A DNA stretch of 64,000 nucleotides, taken from NCBI GenBank assembly GCA_020226215.1, contig CM035236.1, positions 59,129,809 to 59,193,808 of the forward strand. Reading direction: 5' to 3'. This document shows positions 32,850 through 45,954 of the stretch, piece by piece (positions within the stretch are counted from its first letter, which is position 1; each line of letters begins with the position of its first letter). This DNA comes from Sindora glabra (taxonomy: Eukaryota; Streptophyta; Magnoliopsida; Fabales; Fabaceae). A model generated the notes under the pieces. It was not told where the DNA came from and ran no database searches. It saw only the letters and a program-made list of their open reading frames with translations. The translations under genes and the position numbers were made by a program.

Positions 32850-35464
32850 AATGTTTTAAGGTGTTTACGGGTTCTAAAATTAGGATTCTAAGTATAATAA
32901 TAGAATGTAGGAAAGTAGTTATAAAGGTGGATAAGGAATAAGCACTTTACAATTAGAATTTTGGAATAGGGAAAATGGGCCTTTTTTCATGTACTTAATA
33001 GATCCCCAAACCTCTTTTATGTTTCTAAAAGGGTAAAGACTAATAAATTAAAGGGCTTTTTAAAGGTTTTTATATAAGATTTCCTTTTGCTCTTTTGTGC
33101 TTGTCTTTCCTTTTTTGTTGTTTCCTCGGTGTGTCCCTAATCTTTCTTAATATATTTTTCTAGGGTTTATACAAGGGTATCTATAGTATGGTAACTTGTA
33201 GACGTCAATACAGGCTATAAGGATAATGCTTTTATATGGAAGATCAAATTAGTAAGGAATATATGGGATAAAAGATACAAAAGGAATGGTAATAGGTGTT
33301 TCTCTGGTAATAATGGTGGTAGTAGTATTAATGGCATAATGTAGTCAATGGTGGTGTTAGTATTTTGAATGCATGTGTTGCAACACCATAAAATTAACTA
33401 TCATTGATTTGCTAAAAGTAATGTAATATAGGATGACAAACTAGGTTGTACCCTAATGATCCTTTGAAATATCCTTTTCAAATGATATGCTAACAATGAT
33501 TACATAATTATTTAAGCTCTTTATGCACTAAAAATAGAAAGAATGAATGCAAATAGAAGTAAAATAGAAAATGTAGACAAAATACACATACAATACAGGC
33601 AAATTCAAATAATATGCAAAATGCAAAATAGAACACAAAACCAATTTTGGGGAGTTAATACAAAATTAAAATAAATATATTAAACAAAACAAAACAAAAC
33701 ACAAAAGTAAAATAAGAAAAAAAATTAAAAAGGCAAAGTAGTTAATCCAAGAACTTGAAAGCTCTTATTATGGATTAATTATGTATTATAAGATATTTTG
33801 CCATTTCAATTAATTTTTCAACATTGAATTAGTTGAAACCCCTACAATAATTAATGAATCCTATGCTAGATAACTATATAAAATTTGATTAATTAATATT
33901 AACAGAATTAGGCAATTGCTATAATTTATAAAGAATTTAGATTGAAATAGATTTAAAAGTAGAATTCAACTAAATTAAGGGATTAAATTAGAAACCTCTA
34001 ACTTAATCTCTTAACCCTCTATCTATATGTGTAAAACCATTATTAGCTAACCATAATTTAGCATAAAAATAGCAAAAGATCAAAAGTCACAAGGTTGAAC
34101 ACAAATTATACTAAATAAGCATTTAACTCATGCAATTTTAAATTAATTAACACTAAAAATTAGAGAAAGAGCAAAATTAATTAAAAAAATTAACATTACA
34201 AATTACTCATATTCTAATAGAAATTATTTTTAAAATTCTTGAATTAACTAGAAGTTTAGTCTTTCATGGCTAAAGAACAAGAAATTAGAAAGAGAGAAAA
34301 ACCATCTTGTTGAATTGTAAGGTGTCTTGAATGTTCTTCCCTTTGGAGGCAAAAAACCTTAGACTTAACTTGCTAACCTCTAAAACCCTATTGGACTTGA
34401 ATCATATGCCTTTTAGTGTTACAAAAATAGGGTTTTGCTAATTTTTAAAATCCTAGAACTTATTTTACAAAGTAGTGAACTCTAAGAGTTACAGTAGTGA
34501 AATTTCACAAATATGACTTCCACCTAATGTAAGAATACTAAAACTACATAGTTTTGGTAAATCACAAACATAAAAGTTATAGGGACAGGTTTTAAGAAGC
34601 TTAAGGCTCTAGTTTTACATTAATTGGACCTCTAGAGTTCTATATATGACCTAAACATGGAAGCTAGCTTAGTAGGGAATAGAAATAAGGCTTTAATTTC
34701 TCAATAAAATAAGACGTTCTCGAATTCCAAACTAGGCTTTGATCAAAACATAAAAGTTATAGAGCTTTCTTTAAACTTTTTTAAGATATAAAGATTAACT
34801 AAAATTGATATCCAAAGCTCAAAATATAGCTAAAAACATAAAATAGTATAAAAATCCAACATTAACCAAATAATTTCAAATCATTGTAAAACTAACCTCA
34901 AATTATATAACAAGGCCAATTCTATAAAAATTAAGCATATATAATACACTAAATGGTATGAAATAGGAGGAAATAATATAGATAAAATTTTGCACATTAT
35001 GTTCCTATAAAATAGTTAAAGTTATTATGTTAGGGTCAAGTTTTTTTAGTTGTCCATTAAATGTGAATGCCTTTCCTATTCATCATAATCTAAAAGGTGT
35101 ATAATTGAGGAAGGTTAGGCATGACATGTCTATCTCTCCTATGGATCATAATGAAACCCTTATTCTAATTCTTCCAAGTCATATTATCCAAATCTTCTTA
35201 AGAATAAGGTGGGAAAGAGTTACTTTATTTTCCAAGCCAAAATGATTCTTGCCCTTAGGTTAAATGATTACAAGCTAATTTTCAACCTCCATGTGATCCT
35301 ATTTGTTCAAATCCCCACAATAGAGGTGGTGTTAAGGATAAAGAAGATTGCCTTGTTTTTCTTTTAAGTCAAGGGTAAATAAATAGCCTCCTTTATAGGT
35401 TTTGATGGTGGACAAGGAGGGAAGCAGTTACTAAAGATTCTCTCACATGTCTAATAATATAATG
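32850..35464. other. No gene seen; possible Gypsy-2 5' LTR
   Basis: AT-rich with A-rich runs (33550-33740). If the PBS call is right, the Gypsy-2 5' LTR should begin here on its inner side. I found no second copy left of 23.6 kb and therefore do not delimit an LTR. Confidence 0.35.
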
Positions 35465-35850
35465 TCTCTTGACATTTTTAAGCTTCTTTTGAGGTAGATT
35501 CCTTTTAACCTTTTTAAGCCTCTTTTGAAATAAGGTCTTTTGACCTTGTTAAGATTTTTTTATGGTAAAAGTTTTTTGTTTTGACTTTTTTAAGCCTCTT
35601 TTAAAGTATTCTTTTTGTAAAGATTTAGGCTCCTTTTGGTGGCCCAATTAGCCTATTGAAACCATATGTTTCATAGTCCTAATTTGAGGTGGATAAAAGG
35701 CCTTTTTCGGCCTCTTTTAAGGTATTCTTTATGTAGAGATTTCAACTTCTTTTGGTGATTTGATTGGCTTATTAGAAGTATATGTCCCATGGTCCTTTTT
35801 TACGGTGGATTCTATATTGACTTTGGCTAATTTTGTTAATCTAATTGGCC
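35465..35850. repeat. Degenerate tandem repeats with a TTTTTAAGCCTCTTTTG core
   Basis: Five or more diverged units share TTTTTAAGCCTCTTTTGAAGTA-like cores (about 35470, 35510, 35545, 35590, 35705). A second longer unit, from ATTCTTT.TGTA.AGATTT to ATATGT.[CT]CATGGTCC, occurs twice (about 35605-35690 and 35722-35800). Confidence 0.6.
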
Positions 35851-36187
35851 TCTTGAAATTTTGTATTTTTTTTCAAATAATTTCTTGATATTAAGCCTCG
35901 CAACTTTAGCCAACAATAAATGCTTCTAATAGGCTTGTCTAATTAGACTAATAAGGCCTTATTAGGTTAGCCTAATAGGTAATAATTGTACACAAGGTGT
36001 CAAGACCAAAAACTCATGGCGGGGACTAGCACATGACTATAAAGAGGACATAAAAAGCCAAGCCATGCAAGCCTCTATCTCATATCAATTCTTATTTCAA
36101 TTCTTAGATAATCACATATTAATTCGCATACTTAAAGGTCCCAACATAAACAACACATTTCTATCATCATCATAATGCTTATCATTA

Positions 36188-36189
<2 letters not shown>

Positions 36190-36243
<54 letters not shown>
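36190..36243. repeat. (TA)n microsatellite
   Basis: About 27 uninterrupted TA dinucleotides inside the Gypsy LTR. A shorter one lies at 37789-37812. Confidence 0.95.
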
Positions 36244-36246
<3 letters not shown>

Positions 36247-36453
36247 TCCCATCATGGACTTTCATAATTCAATCAACATTCAAATACTTCATAATAAATC
36301 ACATGTATATAAACATAGTATTTTATTAAACAAGTTATGATACAATAGAAGCAAGATTTTGCTTATGGATTAGAGCACATTTAAGAGTTCAATACATGTT
36401 AATCAATACACAATAACAAAAAATAACTCATTAGCCTACATGGATAATGTGTA

Positions 36454-36663
36454 NNNNNNNNNNNNNNNNNNNNNNNNNNNNNNNNNNNNNNNNNNNNNNN
36501 NNNNNNNNNNNNNNNNNNNNNNNNNNNNNNNNNNNNNNNNNNNNNNNNNNNNNNNNNNNNNNNNNNNNNNNNNNNNNNNNNNNNNNNNNNNNNNNNNNNN
36601 NNNNNNNNNNNNNNNNNNNNNNNNNNNNNNNNNNNNNNNNNNNNNNNNNNNNNNNNNNNNNNN
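36454..36663. other. Assembly gap (210 N)
   Basis: Undetermined bases. Translations across it are artefacts. The gap lies just right of the TA microsatellite, a plausible cause of failed assembly. Confidence 0.99.
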
Positions 36664-37075
36664 AGTTCACCCTTATATGATATTCTTTAATCTATGGTGT
36701 TAAGGGTGAAAAACTCAATGCTACACTTGTATCCAAAAAGCATGAAAAGCATAATATTAAGTCATTGACTCAATGGATAAATAATATATACCCTAATAGA
36801 AATGGGACAAGCTAGGCCATGATTATTTCATAGAAAATTTTAATTTAAATAAGCAAAGTAACAATAAGTTACAATAAGAATATTAAGGTTAACAAATGTA
36901 TAACAAAATGGAAATTCATAAGTTTCCAAATAAACAAGATGAAAAATAAATACAAGTATTCAAATTCAAAATGACATGAACAAATGTGAATTTTTAGCAT
37001 AAAAAAATGAAATCATAAAAATTAAAAATTTATACTAAAACAATAACTAAGTGGGAGGTTCCTAATTTATTAAAT

Positions 37076-37195
37076 ACATAACTTATAGGGTAAGATAACT
37101 AACCCATCATATCTCTCAATATGACATTATAGAGCACATAACTTAAGGTAAAATAACCAGCTTGCCACATCTCCTAATTTGACATTATGGAGCTC
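37076..37195. repeat. 60-bp tandem duplication in the Gypsy LTR
   Basis: ACATAACTTA starts at 37076 and again at 37136. Both units contain GGTAA[GA]ATAAC, CA..ATCTC and GACATTAT[AG]GAGC at the same offsets. Confidence 0.8.
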
Positions 37196-38529
37196 TCAAC
37201 TCAATTAAATATATTTTCATTTCTTTATAACTCATCAGGTTACTAGGTTCCAATTCACATATTAGTCGACACATGGAATTAATAACTTTTCTACTAATTA
37301 GGGTTCAAAACAAGGCGAATTAAGGCTAACATCATCATGCCACTAACTAGAGTTTACAACTAGTTTTCACTTAGAAATAAGTTTATAAAATAATAAAAAT
37401 GGTATTTATAGAAAGTAGTTACATTAAAAAAGCTATGGTTGAAATATAATTCAATCTATATAAGTTTTAACAAATTACAATCCATATGGGTTCCATCCAC
37501 AAGCCTATTATAAGCAATCCATGAAGCTTTCAAATTTTGCCATCATCATTTCATTTCTAAATATATCGATCATGCCATATTCATAATTTCAAAACCATTT
37601 CACCATTTGTAAAGTTATACCCTTTCAATATCTTTAAGCCATAATGTTCCATAAGCATATCCTTTTTTATAAAATAATTTGCATATGTCATATAAATCTT
37701 TATACCATGAATTTAACATTATTTTTTATAACTATAGCTCTTAGGAATATTTTCAAAGTACTTATCCCAAAAATACCTAGGGCTCTTATATATATATATA
37801 TATATATATATAAGGAAATAAAATGCAAATAAAATATAGTAAATCAATATATAATGAAAATAATGACTTAAAAAGATGGGAGTATTTGAAAAACATAAAA
37901 GCATATTAAAATACATATTATTTACTTCTAGCAATAGCTAAAACACTTGGGTCTAAGTTAACTATACTTCACAAGCAACTGGTATTTATAGTTAGAACTT
38001 TTTGACCTTCTATAAACATCAAATGACAAACAAATCCTAAACTAGCTCATGCAAATATTAACTTTCTAATATTTATCCCCATATCAAAACTCTTACAAAT
38101 TAAACCCTAAATCCTAACATAACAAAAATTTTATATTTGCTAATGACAAACTAAAATAGGTAAATCTAACTCCTAAATAAAAGAATGAACCTTGGGATTA
38201 CCTTTATAGAGCAAAAGATCAATGATTTTAAAATGGGTTAATTGTAAGTTTGTCATAAAGCCATTTTTAAGAGTTTTTCTAGTGTTTTAGTAAGAAATAA
38301 TGTTAAAATGAACTAAATCACAAGAAAATTAGAAGAAAATTGATGGGTTTTGGGCGTAGGAAGTTGTGAGAGGAAGAAGAAAAAGGGGAAAGCTTATGGG
38401 TGAGGGTTTCAACATTTTATTTTGTCACTAAAAGTATATAAAGGAAAGGGAGTGCTCTAAGCTAATTTAGGCTTGGGCCTCTTACTAGTTTCTTATTTAT
38501 ATTTATGTCCATTTAATTAAGACTTAAAT

Positions 38530-41193
38530 TGTAATATCCCTAAGAATTCAAATTTTTATTCATGTGGGTATTAGTTGCTTATTAATATGATTGATGGGTT
38601 TTATATGGATGGTATAAATTAAGTTTCATGAGTGAGTTATAAGTAATACGTATACAGGAAAGTTGTGGATAGCAAAAAGTCTAATGAAATATGAAAATTT
38701 GAGAATGGTTGAGAGAAGGGAATGATTATGAGATATTTAGTGATTCAAAGTTAGGTAATAGTAAAGTATGAAAAGTTAGCAATGAAAATTTTATGAAAAA
38801 TTAGGGTAGTAGTCGACCATGGCCTAGCTAGACCAGTTGATGAGTTAAAATCATCTTTTAATTCTTTTCCTAAAGTGCCATTAACCCCATACTTTGTAAA
38901 ATACCTTATCATCCTCCCATTCTTTCACTCTCATTTCCTACAAAAATTATCATCATTTCCCTTTAAGAAAACCTAAAGCTCTAAGAAGAATTCTCCATTT
39001 TCATTCTAACTTTCATTTTCCAAGGCAAGTCACTAAATAATTCTTGATTTCCTTATCAATTGATCCCTTCATTTCTTATCTATTTCCTTTTGCATATATG
39101 AATTTCAAGTTGGAATTGTGAAGGGAGGTAGAACCACTAAAAACCTTAATCCCTAAATTCTTCTTTATTTGATGAATAAAGGTTGCAATCATCATTCTCC
39201 ACACTTCATGTTACCAATCTAAGTATAGTGAGTAGTATTCAACCAAATTTCCTCATCAATTTGCTATTTAAATAAGTTTTTATGTTTATATAGAAAAATG
39301 CTAAACAAGCATGAAAAAGATGATTTAATGCACTTATTTATTAGATTGAATAAGGGGTTCAAACATTTAGTAATGACATTTAACAATAATAATGGCTTAA
39401 TTGAAGTGTAGGGTGAATTAAGTATAATTTAAGGGTTATTTAATGCAAATAGCAATATTTCTACAAAAAAAAAATTACAAAAAAACTTGTTGCTAGTCGA
39501 CTATGTAGGCTCGAGTCGCTCTTTAGTTCATCATAGTTAATTACATAATTGACATTAAGCTAAGATTTTGCCTTTAGATGTGTTAGTTAATTATATAGTG
39601 GACTATGACCATCCAAAATTGTCATTGGACCTTTATACTCGATTATATAGTCATTTATGACTATTAAAGTTTGCCTTTAGACACTAATAATCAATAATAT
39701 AGTAGAGAATAGCCTTGTTTAGGTATAAAAACCTATTTTTTTATGAAAATGCAAGGTATTGGGTTAACATAAGTAAGTAATATAATTATATATGACTTAA
39801 AACTCATATAATAAAAAATAATATGATATTTAAATCAACTAATTGCTTATAAAGCTTAAGAATGATCATATATGGCATTGACTATTCATATTCCCTAACA
39901 AAGTGATGGCTTGGTATTGAATTGTTATGGTAGGCCATATGTAAATCAATTGTGATTATTCTTTCATGAATTTTGTTAGAAATATGATAAGAAGAGCTTG
40001 TATTCTCATGAATGATTTATGTTATGCATTATGCCTTAAATGACATTGATGATGTGAGATAGGGGTGAATATTAAACACTATGAATGGTGTATTGAATCT
40101 AAAGGATAAGATTGACTTTAAAGCGATAAGGTTATAGATTATGTAGAATATGATTATTAGGGAGGCATAAGAAGGAAACTTATTTACTTTATATGTTTAT
40201 GGCTATCATTATTATTATGATTAGTTGAAGCACTTGCCATATTATGGTGATATAATATGTTAAATATGATATCATAAGCTTATGCTCTTTGTGAATGATA
40301 AAAGACTTGACTTGTGAATTGTAACTTTGACAACAATAAAAGGAGGAATATTATAGGAGGAAATGGTATGATAATTAGACACTTAAGTCTTAGTAATTGC
40401 TTGTTATGGTTAGGCCCATTATATTACCATTGAGGGATAACACTTAAGTTTATGAAGGATAAGGATGAAAGGAGTTATAAGGAGATTTATATGCTTTTAT
40501 TTATTTCCTTCATTATTTTGTGATGTCTTTACATAATAGTTAAATATATGGATTAGTGAATGCATGTGTACTTTTTGCACCTCTATAAATTGGATTAATG
40601 TGAAGCTAATAAAAATAAAGATGACTAAATATATGATAAGCTAATGACTATAACCCAATGTAGCATGGGTTTCTTTATTACTTATAGCAACATAGCTTTT
40701 TCATCAGGAAAACACCTTTTCTACCTTACTAAAGGTATGGAAGTGCGATTGTTGCTTAAAACAAAACTTAATCATAGTAAATGAATACATACACATATTA
40801 GTGAATAACAACCTTACCATTTATTCCAATCTAAATATATTTTTATCAATTTTAGAATGATTACTCATTGAATTTTAAGGAAACTCACTCCTTTCTTTTC
40901 CTTACTTTTCTTTTAATGATCTTTTATTATAGGTGTCTAGTTATTGTCAAATAGGATGAAAGTGGGCTTGCTCACAAGAACTATGGTGCCAAGTCAAGTT
41001 ATATGACAATTGGAGTAATTTTACATAATAATTCATCAAACCATCTTGAAATCTAAAAATTGCATACTTCTTGAAATCATAACTTATTTGCATGTGAGGT
41101 ATTACATTAGATATAGTTTTAAGGAAGGCTGGTAGGTGGTCATCTATAGTAACTTTCTATGCTGGTTATATGCTTTAAGGTTGGGTCATGACA
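38530..41193 (+). repeat. Gypsy-A 5' LTR
   Basis: It starts TGTAATATCCC and ends GGTCATGACA (2664 bp). Positions 38530-39900 align with 62640-64000 with frequent substitutions and small indels. It contains multiple TAGTCGACTAT-like palindromes at about 38815-39720. Confidence 0.9.
39490..39725. repeat. TAGTCGACTA-type palindromic repeat cluster in Gypsy-A
   Basis: Variants of the 10-bp palindrome TAGTCGACTA and of TTAGACACT..TAGTTAATTATATAGT recur at about 40-60 bp spacing. The same cluster is present in the 3' LTR (63610-63815), and related copies lie in the interior (about 42330-42455) and near 38815 and 62900. Confidence 0.65.
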
Positions 41194-41195
41194 AA

Positions 41196-41210
41196 GTTAG
41201 TATCAGAACA
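41196..41210 (+). other. Gypsy-A primer binding site (tRNA-Met type)
   Basis: GTTAGTATCAGAACA two bases after the LTR end TCATGACA closely matches GTTGGTATCAGAGCA, complementary to initiator tRNA-Met. Confidence 0.85.
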
Positions 41211-43704
41211 TAGTCTTAGGCAAAGTGGTGCATATGTTTGAAATTATGAAGTAGAGATTTCCAGTTGTATTGAAGGCATTGAGGCCTAATAATAAACTAG
41301 TAACTATCAAAATGGGACATGAATTGACTAGTCATTTATCTTTTATGCATCGAAATCTTCATGTGCCATTTTTAATTGTAGGTAATTGAGGATAATTAAA
41401 GTAAGCATTTTATAATTCTTAAGATAACAATGATTCTTTTAATTTGTTAAAAATTTACCTTTTATGATTAAGTTAGTACAAAAGAAAGTATAGACTAGCA
41501 ATTTGAATGGCAAAGGAATTTAATAACTAATCTCACTTTATGTGTCTAGGCTCTAAGAAAAACTAGTTAAACATGTATAAGATATATGTATGTATCTCAC
41601 ATGTGTATGAGCTTACTTAAACAATTTTACCTTTAGATTAATGGCAAGATGTTTACACTTTACAATTAGTTTGGTTCTTAATAGCGATATAAGTTATCAT
41701 TTTGAAGAGATATTAGTGAGCATAGTTAAATGTAGTTTGTTGAGAGTGAGTTAAATTTTAAGCTAGTCTAAGTGTTTTAAGATTTTGAGATATGTAAAAA
41801 AAGTACAATGAATTATGTTTTAACTAAACAAATTATGTATGCCTTTATATATGGAATTTGTTAGTCTAAATTTTAAACTTCGAAGGGATGATAATGATGT
41901 AAGAAATTTGACCTATTTATAAACACATTGAATTACCTTGAGTTATTTAGATGTGAGGACATAATACTAGTATGTCTATCTAAAGGTTATGCACATAAGT
42001 AGAAGAGTACATGTATTATAGAAACTCTATATTATGAGCCATTTTTATGGTTATGGGAATTAGTAAATTGCAAATTGTGAATCTATGGTTTAAAAAATAA
42101 AGAGTATGAGTCAAAGGGAGTAAGAATGTGAATTTCAATGGTGGAATTAAAGGAATTATATGAGAGTGAACATTTGAATGGATCATGATTTAGTTTAATC
42201 TTATAATACATGAAGGCTTAATATTAACTTGATATCCATGTAGTAATGCATGGACAAGCATGGGTGACTAGCGAACCTAGGAATAATGATAGAGCTTTAA
42301 GGAATTAAAAGATAGTAATTGGCATTGCCTTTGGACAAAACATAATTGGTTATATAGTCGATTATGCTTATTTAGAGTTATTTCCTTAATTTACATAATT
42401 AGCTGCATAGTTAACTATTGATGCTAGAGTTATTCACTAGACACTTATAGTTGATTATGGCCTTTTTTCTACACATCGCTATAAGATCTATGAATTTTGA
42501 GAATGTTGCATATACTTATTCATGGAAAATGGAGATGAATAATAATGGTAAAAGCAATGTGAATGAAAAGAAATGGTAAAGGCCATTCTGTAAGCATAAA
42601 AAGAAAGAGATTTGAGAGAAGTGACTTGATGTGTTATGGAACCTTAAGGTCTTAAATTTTAAAACTTGTTTGCATTGATAAATGTACTTTAGTTTCACAT
42701 ACAAACACATGCAAGAACCAAACTAGAACTACATAAGGAGAGGATTAAGGTGATATGATATTGATATATTATAAAGCTTTGATATTTAAGCTTAATGTTT
42801 TATTTATGAGAATGAATCATTTATGGCCCTTGTTTGTGGTTGTATAGAAAGAATGTTAGACATAATTTGATTTACATATGACAAAATCAACCTTAAGTTT
42901 AGACTTCTAAACTATGAGTGAATTGGTAAGTGAATTGGTAATATGCATATAGCTTTGTATATTTATAAGGTGTGAATGTTTGTATAATGGAATCTAAAAT
43001 TTAAAATAATTAGTTAAATATCATTACCCAAATTTAATTGTTCAAGCTTATAAGTGTTGTATAGTATTGGGTGTTATACTTTGATGGTGTAGAGACATAT
43101 AAGAGGAAAAAATAAGTGTGATGAAGTAAGTTTTGATTAGTTATCGAGAACTTGGGTAGTCAAGTAGATGTAATCTAGTTATTTTTTTTAAGTGAAATAA
43201 GCAAAATGATGAAAAGTCTATCAGATAAAGATGAGATAATCATTCTAATGACTAGTTTATTATGTTCAAAGGTAAAATGAAGATCTTGGGAAGTAAAATA
43301 AAGTGGAGAAGGGAAACTAAATAAATTATTACTAAATTTGATGAGATATGGAAAGGTTACAACGGATACACTTAAAGCTAAATAATACAATCCTAGTTAT
43401 CTTATAGTTGAATAAAGGAATGGAGAAAAAAGAATTAACCTTTGAAGTCATAACAAAAAAGGGTACTCTACGATAGTGTTAATTAACCCATAAATTCTTG
43501 TTGTAACAAATTAGATGCTTAATGTCTTGAATATTTTCCAACCTAAGCCCTTAGAGAAGTTCAATGAGGTAGAATTTTTCCACCAAAGTAAAGTCTAATT
43601 AATGAATCGAAGTAAATGTAAATTGAAGTTTGTATAGTACAATTTGTGTTAAACCTAGCACCTAGAAGAGAGGAATTCTAATACTTAAGTATTTTGCAAA
43701 AGTT
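41211..43704 (+). other. Gypsy-A interior, left part; no coding sequence recognised
   Basis: About 2.5 kb where gag and protease would be expected. I see no zinc knuckle, protease or RT motif on either strand and no long open frame. Some TAGTTAACTAT-like palindromes resemble those of the LTR. Confidence 0.6.
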
Positions 43705-44688
43705 TGTAATGTCCCGAATGAAATAATTTATTTGTAATTTACAAAATAAATTACCCTTGGAAATTAAAGTTATGATAAATATATGTATATATATATTTGA
43801 AAGAAAAGTAGAAATAATGAGATTGAAATTTTAAATAAACTAAGTTTTATAAAAGTTGAACTTTTATTTAAAACAAAAGAACGGTTAGGATTTTATACGA
43901 CCATTTGGAAGGCTGAAATTAAAAGAAGACTTGAGTTAAGAAGCACGGAGAAGCATCATAATATAACTCATATAGCATATTTTTAAACCATGCTCTCTCT
44001 CTCCTCCTAATATTATAATCAGTACCGCCTCCCCTTTTTTATTCAATTTCGGGCTGTTGTCCCTTTACTTTTCCGAAAAACAAAATAAAAATCCCCTTCT
44101 TTCGTTTTACTAATTAAAATCTGGTACTTCTATTTTTATCCATTTTTCACCGCCCTCTCTCTCAGCTACTCTCTCTTGTTTTTACCAGCTCCCTCCAGCA
44201 CCGTCTTTCTTCCACCACCGCTCGGTCTCTCTCCCCTTCTCTCTCTCTTTCTCCACCGACGTCCCTATGCTTTTGCCTTTCTTCCCATCACGCCACCGCT
44301 GGACGCCGTCAGGCTGTCGTGGTGTTGCTGTTTTCTTCCCTCTCGCATGTTTCCGTTTTTCTCATTTCAATGGGCGTGGCTTTTACTACTACTTCGGGTG
44401 AAGGTGAAGCTGGCATGGGGGACGACTGTTACTGCGGCGTTGCTGTTCTGTCTGACTCCAGCCAGCCACCGCCGCTGGTGGCATAGGAAAACCGCGGGAA
44501 AGGGCATCAGCAGCTGCGTGAGGAAGCAGAAAGGGACTGGAATCATGTTCCTTCGTGTACGACAAACAGTTTCAAACGGAGGTAGTAGATTAGGGGCAGG
44601 TTCGAAGGCCGAAAGCTCTTCTCTATGCCTTCGAGGCGCTCGCGAACGCAGGAGCAGAGGCGTAGTAATAGAGATTTAGGGAGGTTTA

Positions 44689-45860
44689 GCGTGTGTTTGG
44701 AATGGGCGTAAAGAAGAGAGAAAGAAATGGAAGGGGCGAAATATTGGATGAAATTCACAATTTCACCTGTTTGGCACTGCGGTGAAATGAAAAGGGGGAG
44801 TAAACTAAGTTGAAAATGTAAGTGAGGCCCAACGAAGAAATTTATCCCCCTAATGTGAGGGGAAATTCGGAGTGAAAGGTAATTTTTCTTCTTCATTATC
44901 ATGTTGCCCTTCTGCTGAATGCCAAAAAATTATGGTCACTCAATTCTTCGTCTTCATTCTCTTCCTCCTCCTTTCCTTTCCGATGCCTTCTTCAATCAAA
45001 GCACAAGATGCCAATTTCGTCCCACCAATAGATCGAAAAATGCTATTTGAAGAAACAAAAGCTCACCCGCTCAAATTCTACTAGCGCGACATCGCCAGCG
45101 ATTGCAATTCCACCTCAATCACCTTCGTGAAGTCGCCATAGAACACAACCATCACTTTCGATCTGGTGAATATGATTGATAATCCTCTTACTTAAGTCCA
45201 AAACTCATGAGCTCCAAATTGGTGGGAAGAGCACAAGGGTTTTACGCTTTTGTTCCGCAAACTGAAGTTGGCCTTGGCTATGAATTTTGCTTCCGGGAAA
45301 TAAATATTAATATTATATTCTTCTAAAAAATAAAAAAAAGAAATTTTAATATTTGAAATATTTTAAAATTCAGTAACAATTTTTTAAGTTTACTAGATTT
45401 TACAAGTTGGTATAATAAGCAAAAATATATCATTAAAATGATAATATGTAAAAAGATTTGAATATAATAATATGTAATATTAATATTAGAGGTAAATGTG
45501 TAAAAAAATTAATATTATTATTTAAAATTATTTAAAAAATTACCTCTTATTAAATGTATAGCATTTTATTAATATATTATAAATTTTTAATTGAGTTTGA
45601 TGAATTAATATTAAAATTATATCTGTATAATATACTATAAGTATATTATAGTAATTTAACTCAATCATATTTTCTTCCTCCTCAATTTTTACTTATTGTA
45701 AATAAAAGAAATTAATTTCACTCTTATTTACTTCTTCTCCCATTTTCACTTATTTCAAACAAATCAAATGAAAACCCTTTCACCTCCAATTACTTTCTCT
45801 TCTATTTTTTTCACCTCTGATTCTTTTTCCTTCCATTTTTACTTCTAGCCAAACAAAGCA
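44689..45860. mobile_element. Candidate PIF-type non-autonomous element carrying a dirigent fragment
   Basis: The left end reads GCGTGTGTTTGGAA after TTA. The right end, reverse-complemented, reads TGCTTTGTTTGGCT after TTA. Behind both ends lie purine-rich subterminal sequences with GAGAGAAAG/AATGGAAGG words. TTA flanks (44686-44688 and 45861-45863) fit the 3-bp target duplication of PIF/Harbinger elements. The interior (44890-45690) contains a dirigent pseudogene and AT-rich sequence but no transposase. The terminal repeats are imperfect, so the borders need confirmation. Confidence 0.5.
44932..45300 (+). pseudogene. Dirigent-like gene fragment (pseudogene)
   Basis: Dirigent proteins are secreted beta-barrel proteins that guide stereoselective coupling of phenoxy radicals in lignan formation. 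From the ATG at 44932 there is a signal peptide (MVTQFFVFILFLLLSFP), then HPLKFY.RDIASD, TTITFDLVNMIDNPLT and, after a +1 frameshift, SSKLVGRAQGFYAF. It continues with a VPQTEVGL-type stretch and MNFA. These match the family's H.HFY.HDI, MIDDPLT, SKLVGRAQG.YA and MNF.F motifs. TAG stops occur at 45082 and 45139, TAA plus a frameshift at 45193, and a second frameshift near 45285. The C-terminal third is missing compared with the usual length of about 180 residues. It sits inside a candidate PIF element, which suggests capture. Confidence 0.82.
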
Positions 45861-45863
45861 TTA

Positions 45864-45954
45864 ATTAAGAAGAACAAACCTAAACTGTAATTGGTGGGGG
45901 TATTAAGAACTCGCTCTGCTGGTTTAGACGTGTGGCCTCAAGGTTCAGAAGAAC
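45864..45954 (+). other. Short segment of the host solo LTR between two transposons
   Basis: About 90 bp separate the candidate PIF element from the Harbinger element. It probably belongs to the Gypsy LTR that continues at 57575. Confidence 0.4.

Larger units (their letters stand above)
35998..38529 (-). mobile_element. Gypsy LTR (minus strand), left portion; continues beyond the window
   Basis: The left border reads TGTCAAGACC, the reverse of an LTR end GGTCTTGACA as in other plant Gypsy LTRs here (GGTCATGACA). No PBS lies to its left, so this is a solo LTR or a fragment. On the minus strand a CT-rich leader follows a TTTATATAC TATA-like motif near 38445, as expected for the transcription start region. 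The right part is cut by Gypsy-A at 38530, so the LTR start (TGTAATA..CC) should lie to the right of Gypsy-A, outside this window. The expected target duplication is CAAGG (35993-35997). Confidence 0.6.

Noticed and set aside
36431..36703. Three open frames across the gap
   Set aside because: They consist almost entirely of undetermined bases.
37644..37934. Two opposing short open frames over a TA repeat
   Set aside because: They result from the (TA)n run at 37789-37812 within an LTR.
44176..44679. Plus-strand open frame of 167 codons, the longest of its kind in the right half
   Set aside because: Low-complexity Leu/Pro/Ser composition from a CT-rich, GC-rich block at the leader position of a Gypsy LTR; no domain or motif.
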